Below are positions 10,606-19,052 of a DNA stretch of 24,838 nucleotides, piece after piece (within the stretch, counting starts at the first letter, position 1; each line of letters begins with the position of its first letter). This DNA comes from Gymnopus androsaceus JB14. Its lineage: Eukaryota; Basidiomycota; Agaricomycetes; Agaricales; Omphalotaceae. The translations under genes were made by a program, and so were the position numbers. The notes beneath the pieces are model-generated. The model searched no databases, was not told the DNA's origin, and worked only from the letters and a program-made list of their open reading frames with translations. Location of the stretch: assembly GCA_009733575.1 (NCBI GenBank), contig ML770020.1, positions 1 to 24,838 on the forward strand. The letters run 5' to 3'.

Positions 10606-12396
10606 ATGGATTCAACGCTTGCCTACGACAATACTTTCTGGCAACAGACATTGCCCTCGGAGATGCATAAACTCAATCTAAAGCAAAAGCTTCACCTTGT
10701 CTTCTCCCTCATCATTTTCCTGCAGCTCAGTCTGAGCAAATTCCTATTCTTCATCTTCTCGAGCAACATACAACCGGTTCAAGATAGGGTCAATGTCTAC
10801 ATGACTTACAGGCCTTCAGGACTCACCTTCCAGAACCAGTTTTCCCAGCTCAAATCTTCGATATCTGGTCGGATCCCAAATGATTTCCTAAATCACAGGA
10901 TCCAGGAGTTGAAAAAATGATAGAGGAAGTTGCTTGCCGACGAGCCAGGAAGGAGTGCCGCAAATTAACAGAGGAAGCAAGTTTGAAGATAAAGCTTGGT
11001 AGTTTGACCATTGCAGGTATTCGGGACATTCTCCACCCTTCGAAAATCATCAGCATGTATAAGGAGCTTGCACCATTCATGTGGAACGTACTCATGGAAT
11101 TTACACTCAATCCCAATCAGCACCGTACAAAACTGGAGCGAAAGAAGGCCAAATCAAATCAACCATCTAATGAAGAAGATTCCAGTTCAGACTGGGATGA
11201 CGATCCCAATGTCCTTGATGATAGTGGTTGCTCACAGGGGTCTTTTATTCCAGAAGGCTTTGCAAGGGATCCTATAATTGTATGTAATATCAGCCAAACT
11301 TCAACTTTGAATACTCACCGTGCTGCATAGGCAGTCATGGTTGCAATCAGCATACTAGTATTTGTGAACAATCGGGCGAGCAATGCATTGCAACTTGTCC
11401 TAGGCCTGTTCTTCAAAACCAATGGTGCAAGCTCACGAGTGCTTTCGGTTCTTAGCAACATTGGACTGTCAGTCTCGGCCATGACATTCGAACGGCTAAA
11501 GAAGCAAATCTCAGATGACGCCATTGAACTCGCAATTACGCTCATGCTCGCTACTGGGATTTGGGCAATCATCTTCGACAATATCAATATATTCCTCCGG
11601 AAACATAGTCAACGTGTTACGAACCATAACTCCATGATCCATGCAACCAATGTGGCCATTTTCGGAGTTGACACTGAGGGCATTGACATAGATGCGGCGC
11701 TTGACCTACAAGCCAAGCTGGACAAACGAGGAGGACGCTACGCCGCTACCTTTGACGATATCCTACCCACCCCTGAAGATAACGAACATATGGAACGCAT
11801 TTTTGACCATCTTATAGCAGAGATCATCGTTTCTTATGCTCCCGGAAGCAGGTCCTGGAAACAGCGTAAAGAAATGCTCGAGAAAATAATGGAACTCATG
11901 CCTCGAGATCGACCCCTTCCTCCCAAAAAGTCGGATGCACGTCCTTTCGGTGTCTTTGATGTTAATGAGGGGTCTAAAGTAGGCATTGTTCAGGTGTTGG
12001 AAGCAATCAGAGAACGTTCGACCTTATCGGAGGAAGAGTTCTCGGCCAAAGTTCGTGCCATTCTTGGTGACTGGTTGACCTCAAACAATCTACGGGGTTC
12101 TCGTCACGATCGAGCAGATGATATCAACAGCATGGAACGGATCGACTATGCTGATGAACTCAGCCAACTCTTTCACTTTGCATTGCAAGCCACTCACATG
12201 AATATGCGTGCACATTACGGTCATGCTGTGTCCGATCCCACTAGTCTTGCAGCTCACAAAGGTCTTCTTGGCCGTAAATGGGATGTGGAGAAACCGAACT
12301 ATGCAGCTGCAAAGTCATTGATTCGGCATTCACTGATTGCACGTTTACTGCACAGGCATTGAGGATATACCTGATCATTTTTTCGAAGGTATCTGA
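10606..12396 (+). pseudogene. Decayed DUF6589-type protein gene
   Basis: The pieces match my memory of the DUF6589 family, abundant in Agaricomycete genomes and of unknown function. An N-terminal segment at 10606-10830 reads Lys-Leu-His-Leu-Val-Phe-Ser-Leu. After a frameshift, Phe-Asp-Ile-Trp-Ser-Asp-Pro appears near 10855-10877. Then 10899-11279 starts Asp-Pro-Gly-Val-Glu-Lys-Met. A clean 51-nt intron (11280-11330) joins in phase to 11331-12362, with Val-Leu-Gly-Leu-Phe-Phe and the family-like Ile-Ile-Phe-Asp-Asn-Ile-Asn segment. The lesions are a frameshift near 10810-10825, an in-frame TGA at 10881-10883, and a shift near 12350, after which the frame ends at 12396. The long C-terminal part expected of the family is not found. 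Some lesions could be unrecognised small introns. The link to DUF6589 is from memory, not a search. Confidence 0.6.
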
Positions 12397-12559
12397 GAAT
12401 TGTCGATAGTAGTACTCTAGATACACTGGACATTGATGTTGTATTAATTATTACCTTGTTATCACTTTTTGTCATTGTATTCTGATGCTCATGTGACACA
12501 AGACTTGAGTACGAGATTTTGGGGTTGCGAGCAGAAACAGTTAACCAAACAGGAACTAG

Positions 12560-12958
12560 GCTCTCGAAGCTAAGCTTGCAAATAAGGAAAAGATATCAGA
12601 TGGAGATGAACAATGGCTGGATCAAGAAGGTAGTCTTGTTGGCGGGGAGCAGTTCATTTCCGAGCTGGAGAATGCCACGGACTATGAACGTGGCTTGGGA
12701 TGGCTGGATGAAAAGAAGAAAGGCATTCTAAAGCGTCTTACAGAACTTGCCAGAGGTGCTCCTAAAGTTGTAGGCAACAAACGAAAGCGTAAGTTCATTT
12801 TCCAATGGGATTTTCTCTCTTCATAATCTGTATGTACAGGTCCAAATGCCAAAGAGCCTGATTCTTTGACAACTACGAAGAAAAGTCAGATCAAACCACC
12901 AGAAAAACCCGTTTTCACAAAAAAGCATAATTGTTGCATAGCGTATCGAAATCCTTAA
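12560..12958 (+). pseudogene. Fragment of an unknown Lys/Glu-rich coding sequence, two exons
   Basis: An open stretch at 12560-12788, preceded by a TAG acceptor, splices through a 51-nt intron (12789-12839, GTAAGT donor, TACAG acceptor) into 12840-12958, ending in TAA. The frame is kept. The protein is acidic at first, with Trp-Leu-Asp-Gln-Glu and Trp-Leu-Asp-Glu-Lys-Lys-Lys, then basic with Asn-Lys-Arg-Lys-Arg, which looks like a nuclear localisation motif. No start codon is evident. It may be the 3' end of the eroded gene to its left or of another element. No function can be given. Confidence 0.35.
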
Positions 12959-13745
12959 TTGGCATTATGCATGGTAAAACCAATCAAAGACCGTGCTCGT
13001 CATTTTGACCCCATCTATCCGAATCTTCAATTGACTCAGCCACTTGTTTGAGTTGGGTGAGGGACTCGCTGTTAAACCCGGAAAGCGAGAAGATCATGGT
13101 CACAGCTGATGAAAGCACCGTTGAGGAAATTTGCAAAGCTGTCCTGAGCGCGCAGATGGCTAAAGAAGACACTGTTATCAACGGCGGAGATAATGATGTC
13201 ACAACAATGGTTAATATTATGGTTGACTCTCGGCATCGCGAAGTTCAGCCTATGGCGTCCCGGGCCGGAGCTGAAGGGCAGCGTCACCTGCTCGTTGCAA
13301 CGATGCTTGCTCGTGTTTGGTTTCAACTGCCGGTACCATGTGCCGCCGCAGCTGATAATTTTGTAAGCCCTTCTATCAGGAGACGACTACCTTATGCGAC
13401 TGCTCACTGCCCCACTTTTTCATAACTTGTTATATTATGTATAAAATTCAAGATTGGTGAGCTAGTCTTAGTCTATATCATGTGAGCAAATGTGGAGTTC
13501 TTGGAATCAATATTATTAAATAAAAGGCGCCTGTTAAGAATATAGTGATACAACAAAAAATGTCCATCCTATCTACGAACTTTACACATGCCCCAATCCC
13601 AGTAGCCTTGAGTCACATATTCATCATATATCATTGAAAGTGTTTCCCAATGGGTGCAAATCAGTATCCACATCACTTGTGGCGGAGCCAGCAGAGCTGT
13701 GTCTGGAATGGACCTGCAACCATTGTCTTGCATGCAGCAAGCGAC
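12959..13745. other. Mostly non-coding stretch, one weak open frame
   Basis: A plus-strand frame at about 13048-13425 is open for 125 codons, but starts inside a run broken by stops just upstream and has no recognisable motif. The stretch 13426-13745 is AT-rich and holds nothing I can name. It includes the 3' flank of the deaminase gene ending at 13746. Confidence 0.3.
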
Positions 13746-14514
13746 TCATTTCGAAAGTTCAAGCAAAATACTGTCAGGGATCCCAGGGGGAGGAAGCCAA
13801 GGATAGAAGGTACCATGAGTACCTGGTAGTACGAATTTGAATCCTTTTGACTTGTACTTATTATGGAGTGACCAACATAATTGGCAGCATTTCTTGCTAA
13901 CGCCAATGGGCCAATCCTGAGTTGTATTATCGCCCTAGAGCGGGAAATATGAGTCTGATGATAGTTAAACTCAACATGGAAGATTAGAAGTCCCACCTCT
14001 TTCAACGTAGTGATCCAGTCCATGAGCGCCGCTTCAGCATGAACCTTTGCACTCAAAGTTTGGTGGATGATGCTCTCAGCTTGCTGGCACGTGTAAGGAT
14101 TGTCCGAGGGTGCCTGCCATTCTCGAAGCAAAGGCAACACTGCGTCGACATCAAATGCAGTAGATTGCAATACATCCTTATGGTAGCAAAATCGGGAGAG
14201 ACGAAATTTAACTAGTTTTCCGTCAACTAGTTGTCCGAAATATGTTGCTTTTTGGTGAATATGCCTGGAGGAGGTTTGCCATGCCAAGACAGTTTTCAGA
14301 CCTTGTAGAAGACGCACAACTGCTTGTTGCAGGTTTTGGATAAGGTTGAAAACTGGAGGATAGATGTAGCACATAGTCAAGAATGCTATAAGTGACAAGA
14401 CTCACAGTCAGTGCTCTGGCTAGGCAACTCTAACTCATCGTCATCATCTTCATCATTTTCACTGATTGCGGTATTTGGTTCTAAGGTTATAGTTGGCCCA
14501 GCCAGAATGGCCAT
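13746..14514 (-). CDS. OTT_1508-like deaminase-fold protein, three exons
   Basis: Inferred exons 14514-14406, 14352-13976 and 13916-13746, with introns of 53 and 59 nt, give 218 residues. The first zinc motif is Val-H141-Ala-E143 in an Ala-rich helix. The second is C173-Gln-Leu-C176 inside Pro-Ile-Gly-Val-Ser-Lys-Lys-Cys-Cys-Gln-Leu-Cys-Trp. The roughly 30-residue spacing is that of the cytidine deaminase fold. The tail Val-Leu-Pro-Gly-Thr-His-Gly with Phe-Tyr-Pro-Trp is, as I recall, typical of the OTT_1508-like family expanded in fungi. Members are predicted zinc deaminases of nucleic acids or nucleotides; the substrate is unknown. The N terminus is short and acidic. The second donor could be at 13996 instead of 13975. 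The frame continues upstream past one TGA into 14754-14539, so the gene may be N-terminally truncated by a nonsense change. Confidence 0.75.
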
Positions 14515-14520
14515 TCTGGC
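14501..14520. repeat. Perfect 20-bp palindrome at the deaminase start codon
   Basis: GCCAGAATGGCCATTCTGGC equals its own reverse complement. The chosen ATG of the deaminase gene (14514-14512 on minus) lies inside it. Confidence 0.9.
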
Positions 14521-14535
14521 TTTTCCCACTAAAGA

Positions 14536-14754
14536 TCACCCTCTGTAGAAGGCAGCTTTAATTGAAATCACATCATTCCTTATACCAAATGGAGGAATCA
14601 GGTGATATCCATTGGAATCAACCTTAACATGTGACTTTTCCTCACGCTTAGGAAATTTCCTTATTTGGTAATTACAGAGGGAAGGAAGGGGTGTGACACC
14701 CATGTTATATAGTGAAAAATGATGATATGACATATGGAAAGAGGAATCAATCAA
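14536..14754 (-). other. Open frame in phase with the deaminase gene, separated by one TGA
   Basis: This 72-codon minus-strand frame ends at a TGA (14538-14536). After it, the same frame runs without another stop into the ATG at 14514. It contains Pro-Pro-Phe-Gly-Ile-Arg-Asn-Asp and Ile-Lys-Ala-Ala-Phe-Tyr-Arg-Gly, which look coding. It may be an older N-terminal part of the deaminase gene or a separate remnant. Confidence 0.35.
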
Positions 14755-14860
14755 GAAATCAGGTGATCAAGGGTGTCCCTTGATGAGAATCAGTTGATTG
14801 CTGTTTTTTAATGGAAAAAAAGTAGTGAAAAAGAATAGGACATAGGAAAGTCAAGTGATG

Positions 14861-15212
14861 TCAGAATGGTGAACATATATAGATGAAAATGATTGTATTG
14901 ATGAGGTGAGATGAATCAGGTGACATTTTGATGGAATCACATGATGGTAAGCAAACAAATAGTGTACAATTATATTTGTTGAAATTATATTGTTCATCCC
15001 TTGCCTCATATTTCTTGATGAGGTACTGCCACGTCTTGTGCACTGTGTCTGAGTGTTCAATCCCTAAGTCTTTACAGGTGGCGCTTTCCCACACCTGCCA
15101 ATAATCTATATTATAATAACCTTAGCTTTATACTATTACCTTGCGAGTAACCTCTGAATAAATCCAGTAGTACTTGTTAGCATGATACCAAGGCTCTAGG
15201 CTCCATTTAGGA
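14861..15212 (-). pseudogene. Ty1/copia-like Gag fragment, second copy
   Basis: On the minus strand, 15212-15140 reads Val-Thr-Ala-Pro-Lys-Trp-Ser-Leu-Glu-Pro-Trp and so on. A 45-nt intron (15139-15095) follows, then 15094 onward reads Val-Trp-Glu-Ser-Ala-Thr-Cys-Lys-Asp-Leu-Gly, with Lys-Thr-Trp-Gln-Tyr-Leu-Ile-Lys-Lys-Tyr. That layout suits a copia Gag. This copy lacks the N terminus, which is present only in the copy at 18438-18793. Here the codon after Glu-Pro is TGG, whereas the other copy has TAG. The 3' limit of the coding part is unclear. Confidence 0.5.
15068..15212. repeat. Left member of a 150-170 bp direct repeat
   Basis: Matches 18438-18606 almost base for base over most of its length. 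The right copy has about 18 extra bases near 18487-18505. The pair flanks the hairpin-rich segment. Within the pair, CAGGTG/CACCTG arms (15075-15080, 15092-15097) in one copy correspond to CAGGCA/TGCCTG arms (18446-18451, 18463-18468) in the other. Confidence 0.85.
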
Positions 15213-15694
15213 GCCGTTACAATTTTTTGAGTACCTGTGTACTCTTCAGCAATCCCCATAAGATGCCGAGTTGTTACAACGACTCAGGTTACGGTGACAT
15301 GATAAATGTTGCCAATAACATTATTGGAATTGCTACAGCAATTCCAGCAACGACAATGTTTTTAACGTCTTCAACCATTCAAAAAAGATTCACGGCAGTG
15401 AATCTTACAAAAGTGACCGTTTTTGTGTCACTGGTGCCAGCGCATGCACGAGCACAAATGATTTTAAGCCTGACTTGTGTTGGGCTGGAAATAATAATGT
15501 TCAGTTTGAACATTTAAATGTGGCCTTGACCACACTTGAATCACTGATTGGGTCATCCCAATCCGGTGAGTTCTTTCAATTATGTGCAACAGCATAGTCC
15601 ACAAGCCAAAAGTCTCTCCGCAAAATTTCAAAGTTCACGGAAATGTTAGCAAATGCTAACATAACATGATCCACTCCTCTGGGAGATGTTCCAT

Positions 15695-15925
15695 ACCGGA
15701 ATGTTAGAGATATTGATGGTGATTGGCAGTCCAGCTACAGCTGGACAGGCACAAAGCCTTGTAGTCATCCCTGCACACCTGAGGGTGAATATTCACTTCC
15801 AGGTGACTCTCTGACACCTCTGGTGTTCTCGTCTCCCACTCCTGCTCCTCTTCCTCATCTCCCTTTGTCTCCCACACCTTCCCCTTGTGTCCAAGAAATT
15901 GGAAATACCCAATTCCCTGACCAGG
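15695..15925. repeat. Duplicated hairpin module, first copy
   Basis: The part to about 15850 matches about 17105-17260; both copies share AGAGAT, then CTGATGG or TTGATGG, AGGC...GCCT and GTCATCCC. Nested stems CACCTG/CAGGTG around GTGAATATTCAC (15776-15805) in this copy are CATCTG/CAGATG around GTGAAATTTCAC (17186-17215) in the other. The last part, near 15884-15925 (CCAAGAAATTGG then CCCTGACCAGGGAATT), reappears at 17446-17490. Confidence 0.7.
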
Positions 15926-15939
15926 GAATTGAAAATCGG

Positions 15940-16830
15940 GCTGGAAACAATGACAATGTTTATAACATTGTCAACCCAAGTCATTTTCATGACTCAGTGC
16001 CCCAGGATGCATCCTGCATCATACCCTAGGTTGACTTTAGTCAAGCTGAACATCCATACATTCATTCCAAACATTTTGATGCAGCTCCCATTGCGCCTTA
16101 TTCCCAAATTGGATTAAAAATCCAATTTGGAAAGACACTGAGTCATTTTCACGACTTGGTACCCCAGAAAGTGTGCTGCATTGCAGAAAACACACCCCAG
16201 ATCGACTCCAGTTGAGCTGACACTCAATACGTTACTGCTGAATGTTTTGGCGTGACTCCGGTTACGTGGAATTTCCAAATTGGATTAAAACCCCAATTTG
16301 GGAATTCTTCTCAATTGTGTGCCTCTGCATATGAGATGAGGCTTCATGATGCTCCTCACATCATGAAGAACTTGTCCCAGCTTGACAGGAGTCAAGCTGA
16401 ACGTACTCACGTTCCCCCAGAATGTTCTGTTGTGGTTCTAGCCCTGCCAAATTTATGGATTGGATTAAAAACCCAATTTGGGAATTCTTCTCAAGCATGT
16501 GGGTCTGCACACAATTCAAGCCTCCATGATGTACCCTGCACCATGAAAAACTTGCCCTAGCTTGATTCTAGTCAAGCTGATCCTTGACACGTTCAAATTG
16601 AACATTTTGGTGCAGCTCCTGCTACACCAAATACATAATTTGGGTAGTCACCAAGTTGTGAAAATGACTTGGTGACCCATGATGCTCCCCACATTGTGCA
16701 AAACCAATTCCAGCTTGACTATAGCCAAGCTGGACCCTTCTATGTTCATACTGAACACATAGGTGTGGCTTCAGCTACACCCGTATCACTGTCTGGGTTA
16801 ACCCAAACTGATATTTTTCTACAACAATGT
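15940..16830 (+). repeat. Degenerate tandem repeat, about five units of 160-195 bp
   Basis: Units begin near 15940, 16139, 16334, 16519 and 16676. Each has an AGTCAAGCTG or related element, and most have CATGATG...CATCATG-type arms and a CCAAATTGGATTAAAA...CCAATTTGG element. In the open frame at 16252-16560 two units translate to similar peptides, for example Leu-His-Asp-Ala-Pro-His-Ile-Met-Lys-Asn-Leu and Leu-His-Asp-Val-Pro-Cys-Thr-Met-Lys-Asn-Leu. This suggests an original repeat protein or a duplicated structured unit. Confidence 0.65.
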
Positions 16831-17139
16831 GCAGAAGCACAAGCTGCGAGCCAACAGGCTCTCTGTGAACTTCAACAGTTCACAGACACGTTAGCAAAAG
16901 CTAACATGCCAGGATTTAATCCTGGTAGTTGCAATGAACTGGATGTAAAATCTACATCCCTGACTGTAACATCTCATCATATGACAAGATTGGGTATGTA
17001 TTCATACCCAGAACCTGGCATTTTGTTCAAACAAAACACATCCCCTGAATGGATTCATGCTAGGATCAACTCAGGAGGACAATCTCCTTGCAGAGATAAT
17101 CCACATGAGAACGTCAGAGATACTGATGGAGACCGATGA
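16669..17139 (+). CDS. Longest open frame in the hairpin-rich segment, unknown
   Basis: 156 codons from ATG to TGA. It starts with another unit of the tandem repeat (Thr-His-Asp-Ala-Pro-His-Ile). A Gln/Ala-rich helix-like part follows (Cys-Ala-Glu-Ala-Gln-Ala-Ala-Ser-Gln-Gln-Ala), then a Pro/Ser/Asn-rich tail. No family is recognised. Near-inverted repeats inside it shape the codons. It may be a surviving fragment of a longer protein rather than a functional gene. Confidence 0.25.
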   Translation: MVTHDAPHIVQNQFQLDYSQAGPFYVHTEHIGVASATPVSLSGLTQTDIFLQQCAEAQAASQQALCELQQFTDTLAKANMPGFNPGSCNELDVKSTSLTVTSHHMTRLGMYSYPEPGILFKQNTSPEWIHARINSGGQSPCRDNPHENVRDTDGDR

Positions 17140-17260
17140 GCTGACATTGCTCAGACAGGCCTAAGGCCTTCCTGTCATCCCCGCTCATCTGACGGTGAAA
17201 TTTCACCACCAGATGTCTCTCTGACACTTCCTGTGTCCTCATCTCCCCTCCCACCCTGGT
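17105..17260. repeat. Duplicated hairpin module, second copy
   Basis: Partner of 15695-15850; see that entry for the paired stem changes. AGGCCTAAGGCCT here (17156-17168) corresponds to AGGCACAAAGCCT in the first copy (15747-15759). Confidence 0.7.
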
Positions 17261-18437
17261 TCCTCCTCCTTGTGTCAATCCACATCCTGAATTGATTCAA
17301 GAGGAAAAGTTCACCCCTGGGAAGGCCATGCCTTCCAAATTGACGGTGGTACATGGTACCACTGTGAATTCACACTTTGGCACAGCCAGGCCCTTGAAAA
17401 GAGACTGGATGGACCGAGTCGCTGTCCAGTGACTCCGTGAGCAAGATCTCCAAGAAATTGGAGATTCACAACTCCCTGACCAGGGAATTCTTTTTAATAT
17501 CAATGGGTACCCCATTGATAGACTCCTGGACAGTGGGAAAGACCCACCGTCCAGAAATTGTGGGGGGCAAGTCCATTGTAAACTACAACAGATTTCTGAA
17601 ACTCACAGAGCAAGCTAGAAACGTGTACAATGTTTATGAGCAAGCTTCTTTTCTCTTTGATAGGGGGAGAGCCAGTGTAGAAATACACTAGCTCACTCTA
17701 CATCTCAAGTGCATGGGATTAAAAATCCCTTGAAACACAATTTACCAGAGGATTGGGTATGGTACATCCAGATGTACCCCAACCAATGTCCTACTGGCAT
17801 GAAGTATGATCACAATGATCATACTCTTACCTGTAATGTATGGGGATGGTTACTAGTAAGTAACCATGCCCCAGTTATAGCAGTGGGGACTCCCAAGGTG
17901 AAGCAGCATTGCTTCACCTTACGAACAGCATAGTTGTTCACAACTCTGGGACTTTATGCATCCATTACTGGATGTGACGAGACAAATATTGTCTCAAATA
18001 TTTCAACATCACCATATACAGGTGACATTAATAATGCTACAGTGAATGATGTAGCCTTGTTTTATGCCTCCCAAGGCATTACCATTGAAATGGAAAAAGA
18101 CATAACTGTCTTTGCCCTTCAGTGGTTGACTATGTTCCGTACAATGGACCCTAGTCTTGGATGCAAGTTACATGCAACATGTGACCGTGTTCTTCACTTC
18201 CGTTTCTGAATACATGATACACTACCATGCATTTGAAATCCCAGGATATATTCATAACACGCTATTGTGAATATGGTCCCAACTTCAACTATCAAGTTGA
18301 AGTTCTCACAAATATGCTCCAGCTGGGTTGACACGCTATCAAACCAGTTGGGGGCCCCCCTTCCTCTTTGATTGAACTGTAGGCTCAATCTGGCTGGGGA
18401 GGGTGTAACTTCCCCAATCCCTGACCAGCAGGACCTC

Positions 18438-18606
18438 AGTCTTTACAGGCAGTGCATTCCCATGCCTGCCAATAATCTATATTATAATAATTATATATTA
18501 GAATTACCTTAGCTTTATACCATCACCTCATGAGTAACCTCTGAATAAATCCAGTAGTACTTGTTGGCATGATACTAAGGCTCTAGGCTCCATTTAGGAG
18601 CCGTTA
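18438..18606. repeat. Right member of the 150-170 bp direct repeat
   Basis: Partner of 15068-15212. Both include GGCTCC-ATTTA-GGAGCC arms and the same Gag exon-intron junction. Confidence 0.85.
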
Positions 18607-18793
18607 CAGCAACATAGATATATGTTGCCAATGTGGGTTTGGGAATGGATCCATCAAGGTATCCAGTAAGTCTCCTGACCTGCATGTTGAGCTCAACACA
18701 ATCCTTAAATGCCCGCCAGGTATCCTGTCCCAATAGCTGAGAGGTTTTGGGAAATGTAGGTACATCCAACAGAGAGTTTCCTGTTGATGCCAT
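18438..18793 (-). pseudogene. Ty1/copia-like Gag N-terminal fragment
   Basis: From the ATG at 18793 on the minus strand the protein has Asp-Val-Pro-Thr-Phe-Pro, then Trp-Arg-Ala-Phe-Lys-Asp-Cys-Val-Glu-Leu, then Leu-Thr-Gly-Tyr-Leu-Asp-Gly-Ser-Ile-Pro. This start resembles basidiomycete copia Gag proteins. The frame is closed by a TAG at about 18577-18575, where the second copy has TGG, so it is dead. The homology continues through the Gag intron to about 18438, then stops at the hairpin-rich segment. No reverse transcriptase, integrase or protease is visible in the window. Confidence 0.55.
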
Positions 18794-19052
18794 AGAGATC
18801 CTGGGTTATTGAGTTGATTCGGTTTTCTTGTAAGTTCGTCCTTTTAAATTTGTAGAACAGCCAGTCTCATAATCTGTTAGCAAATATAATCTCAGTTGGA
18901 CGTTAGATGATGGTACAACTAGTACGCTACCTGTTAGCGAATATAATCTAAACAGGAATATGTAAGTATAGGAAAACTATCCTTGGGTAAGTAAAACTCT
19001 CATCTCAGTTGGATGTTAGATGACAGTACAACTGAGGGAGGTAAAAAACATA
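18794..19052. repeat. Upstream flank of Gag with two short direct repeats
   Basis: No gene seen. TCTCAGTTGGACGTTAGATG near 18890 recurs as TCTCAGTTGGATGTTAGATG near 19009, each followed by a GTACAACT. GTTAGCAAATATAATCT near 18877 recurs as GTTAGCGAATATAATCT near 18933. This may be part of the copia leader or a worn LTR; no TG...CA ends could be fixed. Confidence 0.45.

Larger units (their letters stand above)
15213..18434. repeat. Hairpin-rich segment, dense short inverted repeats
   Basis: Short inverted repeats with 6-10 bp arms and 0-7 nt loops recur throughout. Perfect examples: 15326-15334 with 15337-15345; 15643-15650 with 15655-15662; 15729-15736 with 15739-15746; 16104-16113 with 16121-16130; 16342-16351 with 16359-16368; 17194-17207; 17761-17768 with 17771-17778; 17803-17812 with 17816-17825; 17846-17854 with 17859-17867; 17895-17904 with 17911-17920. 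Ordinary DNA would not give 8-10 bp perfect arms this often. Several plus-strand frames of 70-156 codons are open (16252-16560, 16669-17139, 17437-17691, 17709-17933, 17934-18209). They are separated by stops or frame changes and match no family I know. It could be a structured transcript, a decayed coding element, or DNA shaped by template switching at quasi-palindromes. Confidence 0.75.

Noticed and set aside
13048..13425. 125-codon plus-strand frame
   Set aside because: No start context, no motif, no phase-consistent intron, and stops immediately upstream in the same frame.
13634..13840. 68-codon plus-strand frame
   Set aside because: Antisense to the last exon of the deaminase gene, whose Cys-x2-Cys motif identifies the coding strand.
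15213..18434. CRISPR array
   Set aside because: The repeats are degenerate, vary in length and have no regular unique spacers; the setting is a fungal genome.
15068..18606. LTR pair of a retrotransposon
   Set aside because: The repeats contain a Gag exon-intron junction rather than TG...CA ends, and no reverse transcriptase or integrase lies between them.
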